From contig JAXJTE010000095.1 in assembly GCA_036309765.1 (NCBI GenBank), positions 1 through 20,391 of the forward strand: 20,391 nucleotides of DNA. Reading direction: 5' to 3'. Each line of letters begins with the position of its first letter. The first letter of the stretch is position 1. This stretch comes from Caryophanon sp036309765. Lineage in GTDB: Bacteria > Bacillota > Bacilli > Bacillales_A > Planococcaceae. The notes beneath the pieces are model-generated. The model did not search any database. It saw only the letters and a list, made by a program, of their open reading frames with translations, and had not been told where the DNA came from. Of the stretch, positions 15,397 through 20,391 are shown one piece after another. A program made the translations under genes and the position numbers.

Positions 15397-15489
15397 TGGA
15401 GGAGGTAGAGGGATTCGAACCCCCGCGCGGTGTTACCCGCCTGTCGGTTTTCAAGACCGATCCCTTCAGCCAGACTTGGGTATACCTCC
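15397..15489 (-). tRNA. tRNA-Ser(UGA)
   Basis: A complete serine tRNA of 93 bases with the long variable arm of class II tRNAs. Acceptor arms GGAGGTA and TACCTCC pair fully. The anticodon loop CTTGAAA gives UGA. The T-loop is TTCGAAT and CCA is encoded. B. subtilis has a tRNA-Ser in this general region. The base before CCA is T (U73), whereas I would expect G in serine tRNAs of this group. Confidence 0.95.
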
Positions 15490-15522
15490 AAAATATGACG
15501 TTGAATACTCTCAACAAAAAAT

Positions 15523-15551
15523 AATTTATCACGGATTTTTATCGACGTCAA
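15523..15551 (-). promoter_or_regulatory. promoter of tRNA-Ser
   Basis: On the minus strand TTGACG (15546-15551), a 17-base spacer and TAAATT (15523-15528) lie 33 bases before the tRNA 5' end. Confidence 0.75.
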
Positions 15552-15592
15552 TCATTTTTATACAAATATTCAGCGCATATAGTTAATGGAAA

Positions 15593-15736
15593 TTAAAAGA
15601 TTCCTGCTAAAGTGAGTAGCCCAATTAATAGAGCGATGGTGAAAATAGCAGAGAGTATGAAGCGACCTACTGCGGATAGTAATTTACCGACAATGATGAG
15701 TAAAACTAAAAAACCAAGTATCATGATGAAATCCAT
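15593..15736 (-). CDS. 47-residue membrane peptide, unknown
   Basis: A short, very hydrophobic product with two likely membrane helices (about 3-20 and 26-46) joined by KLLSAVGRF. I do not recognise the family. ATG at 15736 follows AAAGGAG by 8 bases, a strong ribosome site, and this supports a real gene. The longer frame to 15898 only runs through repeat copy 5 and lacks a start signal. No terminator separates it from the tRNA-Ser promoter 41 bases downstream, so its transcript may run into tRNA-Ser. Two-helix peptides of this size can be toxins, assembly partners of membrane complexes or spore proteins; nothing in the context decides. Confidence 0.65.
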   Translation of the reverse strand: MDFIMILGFLVLLIIVGKLLSAVGRFILSAIFTIALLIGLLTLAGIF

Positions 15737-15786
15737 TTTGACATCTCCTTTTTTCTGTATTGTGAAACAAATAGGCTTTTCACCAT

Positions 15787-15932
15787 AACTTATGTTTGCT
15801 TTCCACGCCGAGGCAGGCTTTCCGCGGGCATGGCTTGAGCCTGTAGTCTCAAGCTCATGCTTTTCCCGCTGGAGTCCGCCTCTTGTTCCAAGCAACATTC
15901 ATGTTCAAACGTCAACCCAGCTTACGGTGATG
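15787..15932 (-). repeat. structured intergenic repeat, copy 5
   Basis: Minus-strand copy closely matching copy 1 over its whole length of about 140 bases. In its orientation GAGGCGGACTCCAGCGGG is followed by AAAAGC. The terminal stem pairs 15856-15860 with 15828-15832 and 15848-15854 with 15833-15839, with one bulged base and the same loop ACTACAGG. It lies upstream of the 47-residue peptide gene and may be in its leader. The 85 bases from here to the SRP RNA promoter hold nothing I recognise. Confidence 0.85.
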
Positions 15933-16018
15933 AACCAGCAAATACTCGCTTTTTATGATAACAAACAGATCGACTGTTTTCCTACGAAAATAATTTAAAA
16001 GAAAAGTAGTGCCTTTAG

Positions 16019-16047
16019 TTGCAAAAAGGTGTTGGCATTAGTATACT
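16019..16047 (+). promoter_or_regulatory. promoter of the SRP RNA gene
   Basis: TTGCAA (16019-16024), a 17-base spacer and TATACT (16042-16047) form a strong sigma-A promoter immediately before the RNA. Confidence 0.85.
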
Positions 16048-16050
16048 TAT

Positions 16051-16327
16051 AAATGCCGTGCTAGGTGGGGAGGTAGCGGTGCCCTGTAACTTGCAATCCG
16101 CTCTAGCAAGACTGAATTCCTACTTGAGGCTGTCCGTATTGTTTGGTCTGCCTTTTGCACGTAGTGTTGACGACCGGGTCCTGCGCAATGGGACATTACG
16201 AACCATGTCAGGTCCGGAAGGAAGCAGCATTAAGTAATCCATCCCATGTGCCGTGGGGTTGCCTGGTTCGAGCTGGCGACAGGAGTAACGCTTATGTGCG
16301 GCTGTCAAAAGTAGGTGCACGGTATTA
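16051..16327 (+). ncRNA. ffs: signal recognition particle RNA (large Bacillus type)
   Basis: The RNA of the signal recognition particle, which binds Ffh and targets nascent membrane and secreted proteins. At about 277 bases it is the long Gram-positive form with an Alu domain (GTGCTAGGTGGGGAGGTAGC, 16058-16077) and an S domain whose tip reads CAGGTCCGGAAGGAAGCAGC (16208-16227), including the GGAA tetraloop and the Ffh-binding internal loops. The closing helix ATGCCGTGC (16053-16061) pairs with GCACGGTAT (16317-16325). Ends are estimated from this helix and the promoter. Its position ahead of dnaX matches B. subtilis scr. Confidence 0.95.
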
Positions 16328-16340
16328 ATCGTGAATTTAC

Positions 16341-16373
16341 AGCGTCCATCTTCTAAGATGGGCGCTTTTTTTA
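16341..16373 (+). terminator. SRP RNA terminator
   Basis: A stem AGCGTCCATCTT/AAGATGGGCGCT (16341-16352 with 16355-16366, small loop) is followed by a T run of about eight. Confidence 0.88.
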
Positions 16374-16393
16374 TTGGTAAAGGAGTCACACGT

Positions 16394-16885
16394 ATGGGAC
16401 GAATAGAAACTTTTTTACACGTATTGATGTGGAGTTTGCTTGTGATGACGGTGCTACACCAATTTACAGCGAATGAGCCGTCGTTATTTTTGTATGCCAA
16501 TGCAATCGATATCGTGGTCTTCTTTACGGTATGGATGGTTGCGCTGCCGTTTTATAGACTAGTGAAGCGCACGATGTTTGGCGGTGCGACACCATTATCA
16601 CGAAAAGGCATCGCGAGCTTTTTAAACGTGGAAGTTGAGCGTGTGCAGCAATGGCATTTGCCAAAAGTGATAAACGGGGGTGACGATGCGCAAGATAAAT
16701 TGATCGTCATGTGGTCGTATAGCTTTTTGCTGTACTTTGCTGCGATGACCGATGTGCTGCGTGAATTGCTTATGTGGCAGGACGGCGAAATAGAGCAGCA
16801 AAAATTTTTAATTGGCTTACTAGCAGTTGGTATTGTGAGCTTTTTGCTGTCTTGGCTATTTCGTCTTCCTAGAAGAAAGGCATAA
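16394..16885 (+). CDS. unknown membrane protein with four predicted helices
   Basis: I do not recognise this family. The 163-residue product has hydrophobic segments at about 8-23, 34-54, 103-120 and 137-156. A basic patch follows the second helix (YRLVKRTMFGG) and an amphipathic soluble stretch follows at 60-100 (VEVERVQQWHLPKVINGG). It ends in a positively charged tail (RLPRRKA), which suggests both termini are cytoplasmic. ATG at 16394 follows AAAGGAG by 8 bases; the longer frame from 16331 would start inside the SRP RNA terminator region. It sits between the SRP RNA and dnaX, where B. subtilis has no such gene to my knowledge. It begins just after the SRP RNA terminator, so it may depend on readthrough, and its 51-base gap to dnaX allows cotranscription. 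Confidence 0.75.
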   Translation: MGRIETFLHVLMWSLLVMTVLHQFTANEPSLFLYANAIDIVVFFTVWMVALPFYRLVKRTMFGGATPLSRKGIASFLNVEVERVQQWHLPKVINGGDDAQDKLIVMWSYSFLLYFAAMTDVLRELLMWQDGEIEQQKFLIGLLAVGIVSFLLSWLFRLPRRKA

Positions 16886-16891
16886 CTTCAT

Positions 16892-16897
16892 ATATAA
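16892..16897 (+). promoter_or_regulatory. possible -10 box for dnaX
   Basis: A perfect TATAAT lies in the gap before dnaX, but no recognisable -35 box stands 16-18 bases upstream. Weak call. Confidence 0.3.
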
Positions 16898-16936
16898 TGA
16901 ACATATTGATTTTAAATAAGAGGGGAGAAAAAATCG

Positions 16937-18667
16937 TTGACGTATCAAGCATTTTATCGTGTTTACCGACCGCAATCATTCCGTGATATGTCGGGGCAAA
17001 CACATGTGAAACGAACATTGCAAAATGCTCTCCTAGCGAATAAAACGACACATGCGTATTTATTTTCAGGCCCTCGGGGAACAGGGAAAACGAGTGCAGC
17101 GAAAATTTTCGCAAAAGCATTAAGCTGTGAGCAAGCACCAGCAAGCGAGCCATGTAATACGTGTGCGACATGCTTAAGCATTACAGAAGGGTCACATACA
17201 GACGTCATCGAGTTTGACGCCGCATCGAATTCACGCGTTGAGGAAATTCGTGACATTATCGAAAAGGTGCGTTTTGCTCCAGCGAGTGCGCGATTCAAAG
17301 TGTACATTGTTGACGAGGTGCACATGTTATCAACAAGTGCATTTAACGCATTATTAAAGACGCTTGAGGAACCGCCTGCACATGCGGTATTTATTTTGGC
17401 GACGACTGAGCCGCATAAGCTACCAGCGACGATTATTTCACGCTGCCAACGTTTTGATTTTAAACGCCTATCATCACAGGATATTTTAGAGCGCATGCAA
17501 GTCGTGCTTGAAGATATTAAATTGCCGTACGATGACACGGCGCTAAAAGTTATTGCACAAGCAGCAGCAGGTGGTATGCGTGATGCACTGAGCTTGCTTG
17601 ATCAAGTTGTGTCATTTAGCGGCGACAAATTACAGTTAGAAGACGCATTGCTCGTAACGGGATCGATTGGTCAGGACGTTTTTTATGAAATGACGAAGGC
17701 GCTACGTGAACAAAACATTGCGTATGTAATGGAGCAGCTCGAAGCACTTGTTGCAGATGGGAAAGACCCGCTGCGATTGTCGGAGGATTTCATTACATTT
17801 TTCCGAGACCTGCTTCTAATGCAGTCGGGTGAGGCGCTGTACGATTTAATGGAGCTTATTACGCCGCAGCCAAAATTTGAGGAGCTTGCGAAGTCGTTTG
17901 CGCAAGATACGCTTTATCATTACATTGATGTATTAGCGAAAACACAGCAGGAAATGCGCTTTTCACATCATACGAAAATTTATTTAGAGACGGCTTTACT
18001 GAAAATGGCACACACACCACAAGCAGCGGCACAAACGCAGGCCACTGCCATTGATCCGCTGCTAAATGATAAAGTCAGTCGCCTAGAGCAACAAGTGATG
18101 CAGTTAATGCAGCAGCTTGAGCGTGGCGGTAGCGCGAAGCCCGTACAGCAAGCGCAACCTCGTCAAAAAGCGGGTGGCAACACGTATAAAGCACCGGTCG
18201 GACGCATTACAGAAGTGTTAAAGGATGCAACGAAGGACAACATTCAGCAAATTAAAAATAGTTGGGCGCAGCTGATGCAGCAGCTTCAAAAATCACAGGC
18301 GGCACTTTTAGCGGATGCGGAACCAGTAGCGGCATCAACAAGTGCTTTTGTGGTAAAATTCAAGTATGATATACATTGTCAAATGGTCGCAGATAACTAC
18401 CCGTTCGTTGCCACGATGACGCAGCAAATTGCGGCGTTAACGGGCTTGAACGTGGAAATGCTTTGTATTCCAAATGATCAATGGCTAACGGTTCGTGAAG
18501 CATTCATTCGTGACCACGGCTTAAATAAAAAGCCAGAGCATCCTCAGCAAGACGAGCCAAAACAGCCGTACATTGAGGATGACACGAAAATTGCATCGCA
18601 GGAACCACATATTGTAGAGGCAGAAAATTTATTTGGACGAGATTTCGTTGAAGTAGTAGACGACTAA
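16937..18667 (+). CDS. dnaX: DNA polymerase III subunits gamma/tau
   Basis: Clamp-loader ATPase that loads the beta sliding clamp and ties the replisome together. The 576-residue product has Walker A GPRGTGKTS (45-53), a zinc module with Cys64, Cys73, Cys76 and Cys79, Walker B with DEVH (126-129), sensor 1 ATTEPHK (155-161) and the SRC arginine-finger motif (168-170). The collar region ends near 350. A Gln-rich linker (about 385-410) leads to the tau-specific part. The start is TTG at 16937, with GAGGGGAG 10 bases ahead and the expected MTYQAFYRVYRPQ after it. I see no A6G-type slippery site, so a separate short gamma form by frameshift is not indicated. It leads the dnaX-yaaK-recR-yaaL unit. 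Confidence 0.96.
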   Translation: MTYQAFYRVYRPQSFRDMSGQTHVKRTLQNALLANKTTHAYLFSGPRGTGKTSAAKIFAKALSCEQAPASEPCNTCATCLSITEGSHTDVIEFDAASNSRVEEIRDIIEKVRFAPASARFKVYIVDEVHMLSTSAFNALLKTLEEPPAHAVFILATTEPHKLPATIISRCQRFDFKRLSSQDILERMQVVLEDIKLPYDDTALKVIAQAAAGGMRDALSLLDQVVSFSGDKLQLEDALLVTGSIGQDVFYEMTKALREQNIAYVMEQLEALVADGKDPLRLSEDFITFFRDLLLMQSGEALYDLMELITPQPKFEELAKSFAQDTLYHYIDVLAKTQQEMRFSHHTKIYLETALLKMAHTPQAAAQTQATAIDPLLNDKVSRLEQQVMQLMQQLERGGSAKPVQQAQPRQKAGGNTYKAPVGRITEVLKDATKDNIQQIKNSWAQLMQQLQKSQAALLADAEPVAASTSAFVVKFKYDIHCQMVADNYPFVATMTQQIAALTGLNVEMLCIPNDQWLTVREAFIRDHGLNKKPEHPQQDEPKQPYIEDDTKIASQEPHIVEAENLFGRDFVEVVDD

Positions 18668-18691
18668 TTTAAATTGAAGGAGGAATTTTAC

Positions 18692-19006
18692 ATGCGTGGA
18701 ATGGGTAATATGCAAGGTATGATGAAGAAAATGCAAAAAATGCAAAAAGAAATGGTGGATGCGCAAAATGCGTTAAATGAGCAGGAGTTTGAAGGTGTTG
18801 CTGGCGGTGGTATGGTAACAGTGAAAATGAACGGCGAGCGTAAAGTGTTAGACATCATTTTAGATGAGTCAGTTGTGGACCCAGAAGATATCGAAATGTT
18901 ACAAGACTTAATTGTCATTGCAACAAACGATGCACTGAAAAAAGTAGAAGATACAACTGCAGCAACGATGGGTAAATTCACACAAGGTATGAACTTACCG
19001 TTTTAA
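18692..19006 (+). CDS. yaaK: YbaB/EbfC-family nucleoid-associated protein
   Basis: Small DNA-binding protein of the YbaB/EbfC family, which forms dimers on DNA and is nearly always encoded between dnaX and recR. Of 104 residues, the start is Met- and Lys-rich (MRGMGNMQGMMKKMQKMQKE), forming the N-terminal helix. Then come the beta region (GGGMVTVKMNGERKVLDIILD) and the C-terminal helix (LQDLIVIATNDALKKVEDTT). ATG at 18692 follows AAGGAGG by 8 bases; the frame from 18674 lacks this. It is 24 bases after dnaX and so in the same transcript. Its precise role in Firmicutes is unclear; a link to recombinational repair is inferred from the gene neighbourhood. Confidence 0.95.
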   Translation: MRGMGNMQGMMKKMQKMQKEMVDAQNALNEQEFEGVAGGGMVTVKMNGERKVLDIILDESVVDPEDIEMLQDLIVIATNDALKKVEDTTAATMGKFTQGMNLPF

Positions 19007-19009
19007 TAA

Positions 19010-19054
19010 ACACACTGTATAGTCGAGGTTTTTGCCTCGGCTATACGACTGTGT
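19010..19054 (+). other. large hairpin between yaaK and recR
   Basis: A 12-bp stem (19017-19028 with 19035-19046, one G-U pair) is extended by ACACA with TGTGT across a small internal loop. There is no T run after it, so it is not an intrinsic terminator. It may act as an RNA processing or stability element that sets yaaK and recR levels apart. Confidence 0.6.
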
Positions 19055-19076
19055 ATATAGAAAAGGAGGATGCACG

Positions 19077-19673
19077 ATGCATTATCCAGAACCAATATCG
19101 AAGCTCATTGATAGTTTCATGAAGTTACCAGGTATCGGACCAAAGACAGCGGCACGCCTAGCATTTCATGTATTAACGATGAAGGAAGACACGGTACTTT
19201 CGTTTTCAAAGGCATTAGTCGATGCGAAACGCAATTTAGGTTACTGTTCAAAGTGTGGGCATATTACAGACATTGATCCATGTCACATTTGTTCAGATAA
19301 ATCGCGTGACGGCACGATGATTTGCGTCGTACAAGATACGAAGGACGTTATCGCACTTGAAAAAATGCGCGATTATAACGGTCTTTATCACGTACTGCAC
19401 GGGGCGATTTCACCGATGGACGGCATTGGCCCAGAAGATATTAACGTTTCATCACTTTTAGTACGCTTGCAGGATGAAACAGTGCAGGAGCTTATTTTAG
19501 CAACGAACCCAACGATTGAGGGCGAGGCAACAGCGATGTACATTTCACGACTTGTAAAGCCATCAGGTATTCGGACGACGCGTATTGCGCATGGTTTACC
19601 AGTCGGTGGCGATTTAGAATACGCAGACGAAGTAACGTTATCAAGAGCGTTAGAAGGTAGACGCGAACTATAA
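19077..19673 (+). CDS. recR: recombination protein RecR
   Basis: Works with RecF and RecO to load RecA on gapped DNA. The 198-residue product has the standard layout and length: a helix-hairpin-helix (about 15-30, LPGIGPKTAARLAF), a zinc finger with Cys57, Cys60, Cys69 and Cys72, and a Toprim domain (about 80-175) that includes the early VVQDTKDV and later ATNPTIEGEATAMY. The C-terminus shows the usual GLPVGGDLEYADEVTL. ATG at 19077 follows AAAAGGAGG by 7 bases; a longer frame from 19032 would begin in the hairpin. It is cotranscribed with dnaX-yaaK and yaaL. Confidence 0.97.
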   Translation: MHYPEPISKLIDSFMKLPGIGPKTAARLAFHVLTMKEDTVLSFSKALVDAKRNLGYCSKCGHITDIDPCHICSDKSRDGTMICVVQDTKDVIALEKMRDYNGLYHVLHGAISPMDGIGPEDINVSSLLVRLQDETVQELILATNPTIEGEATAMYISRLVKPSGIRTTRIAHGLPVGGDLEYADEVTLSRALEGRREL

Positions 19674-19686
19674 GGGGGAAGCACAA

Positions 19687-19908
19687 ATGTTTTTCCGTAA
19701 ACCAAAGTTAAAAAAACTAAAAAAAGAATATGATGACGAACTCGTAAAACTCATCAAATCAACAAAGGAAGATTTCGAGCAGTCAAAGGTGCTGGCTGAG
19801 TTACTTGATGATTTCGATGACGACTTACTCGCACGCGTAAAAATCGCTGAAAGTCTTCATTTCTATTTATTTAAAGAAGCACGTTATCGAAAAGTGTTAT
19901 TAAAGTAG
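19687..19908 (+). CDS. yaaL: YaaL family protein (DUF2508)
   Basis: A 73-residue acidic and lysine-rich protein of unknown function. It follows recR in B. subtilis as well, where the next gene is bofA. The sequence is mostly helical (LKKLKKEYDDELVKLIKSTK, then DFEQSKVLAELLDDFDDDLL), with FYLFKEARYRKVLLK at the end. ATG at 19687 is 13 bases after recR and follows AAGGGGG. Its stop codon lies inside the transcription terminator. Assignment rests on position, size and remembered sequence style. Confidence 0.85.
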   Translation: MFFRKPKLKKLKKEYDDELVKLIKSTKEDFEQSKVLAELLDDFDDDLLARVKIAESLHFYLFKEARYRKVLLK

Positions 19909-19939
19909 TAGGATTTCCATGACCCTGCTGCTTTTTTTA
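19904..19939 (+). terminator. terminator of the dnaX-yaaK-recR-yaaL unit
   Basis: A 9-bp stem with G-U pairs (AGTAGTAGG at 19904-19912 with CCTGCTGCT at 19924-19932) is followed by seven T. It overlaps the yaaL stop codon. Confidence 0.8.
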
Positions 19940-20035
19940 TGCTTTTGAACGAATGACTATGTTTCTTTGTTATTTACATTTATATAGAAGGAACAGATGT
20001 TTTTTTAAAATGAGATAAAAAAATTTAAAAAAGTG

Positions 20036-20064
20036 TTGACCTTTTTAGGTAATGAATGTAATAT
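20036..20064 (+). promoter_or_regulatory. rRNA operon promoter P1
   Basis: TTGACC (20036-20041), a 17-base spacer and TAATAT (20059-20064), followed by AAAGAAG. Confidence 0.85.
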
Positions 20065-20127
20065 AAAGAAGCTGTCGCAAACGAATAACTTTGCTTCAGA
20101 GCTTGAAAAAAGAAATTAAAAAAGTTA

Positions 20128-20157
20128 TTGACACTAACTAAAACGTTATGTTAATAT
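20128..20157 (+). promoter_or_regulatory. rRNA operon promoter P2
   Basis: TTGACA (20128-20133) and TAATAT (20152-20157, spacer 18; TTAATA would give 17). The stretch TAATATAAAGAAG is shared with P1, so the two promoters have the same discriminator sequence. Confidence 0.85.
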
Positions 20158-20164
20158 AAAGAAG

Positions 20165-20323
20165 TCGCTAAGGTGACTTACGACATGAACCTTGAAAACT
20201 GAACAACAAACGTTGATGAAACATAGCTAGTTTAACTAGCAAACAATTTGGACATCATAATTGGTGCCAGCAACATTTTAGTTTCGACTAAAATGACAAT
20301 TTGAGCTCAACTCGAATTCTACT
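20165..20323 (+). other. 16S rRNA leader with boxA-like site and hairpins
   Basis: The transcribed leader contains CCTTGAAAACTGAAC (20189-20203), resembling the boxA antitermination signal. It also has a palindrome GCTAGTT-T-AACTAGC (20226-20240), which could serve as boxB, and a perfect 9-bp hairpin with a TTCG loop (20274-20295). These are expected for rRNA antitermination and 16S end processing. Confidence 0.65.
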
Positions 20324-20391
20324 TTTATGGAGAGTTTGATCCTGGCTCAGGACGAACGCTGGCGGCGTGCCTAATACATGCAAGTCGAGCG
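20324..20391 (+). rRNA. rrs: 16S ribosomal RNA (5' end only)
   Basis: First 68 bases of the small-subunit rRNA. GGAGAGTTTGATCCTGGCTC and the following CGAACGCTGGCGGCGTGCC and ACATGCAAGTCGAGCG are the universal 5' region in Bacillales form. The 5' end is placed by analogy with B. subtilis. The gene is cut by the window edge. Confidence 0.95.

Noticed and set aside
16937..18667. Programmed frameshift in dnaX producing a short gamma form
   Set aside because: No A6G-like slippery heptamer or downstream stem was found in the frame.

Overview
The window looks like a Bacillales chromosome near the replication origin, most like the Planococcaceae/Caryophanaceae side (Solibacillus, Lysinibacillus, Kurthia relatives); the genus is an inference. 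It begins in the 5S gene of one rRNA operon and ends in the first bases of the 16S gene of the next. Between them lie guaB, dacA, serS, dgk, dck, tadA, tRNA-Ser, the SRP RNA gene, dnaX, yaaK, recR and yaaL. As I recall it, this is the gene set Bacillus subtilis keeps between rrnO and rrnA. Genes I would expect from that arrangement but do not see are yaaC, pdxS, pdxT, yaaH, yaaI and bofA.

Layout. 1-436: 5S rRNA, its terminator, a second hairpin and the guaB promoter. 437-3402: guaB and dacA (nucleotide synthesis and peptidoglycan trimming). 3407-4801 (minus): a MocR/PdxR-type regulator occupying the usual pdxST position. 4874-6569: serS behind a serine T-box leader. 6589-7726: a GNAT acetyltransferase facing tadA. 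7873-9179: overlapping dgk-dck deoxynucleoside kinase genes. 9516-11329: a LOG-family hydrolase, a tail-anchored unknown protein and an RraA-family protein. 11536-15323 (minus): a likely unit of sensor kinase, YcbB/GlnL-type response regulator and glutamate-type (DAACS) transporter. 15352-15736 (minus): tRNA-Ser(UGA) and a 47-residue membrane peptide gene. 16019-19939: SRP RNA, an unknown four-helix membrane protein, then dnaX-yaaK-recR-yaaL. 19940-20391: tandem rRNA promoters, leader and 16S start.

Two things go beyond housekeeping. First, five copies of a roughly 100-145 bp structured intergenic repeat are scattered through 7-16 kb on both strands. All share a GACTCC-N-GGGGAAAAG-like core, and the two best copies keep their stems through paired base changes. 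Second, the short gap before the transporter gene holds a direct repeat resembling the GlnL box, a sigma-A-like promoter, and a perfect 11-bp inverted repeat that would bury the transporter's ribosome binding site. That burial would occur only in transcripts reading through from the regulator gene. This suggests promoter choice is coupled to translation.

All functional calls come from reading the sequence and remembered family knowledge; no database search was run.
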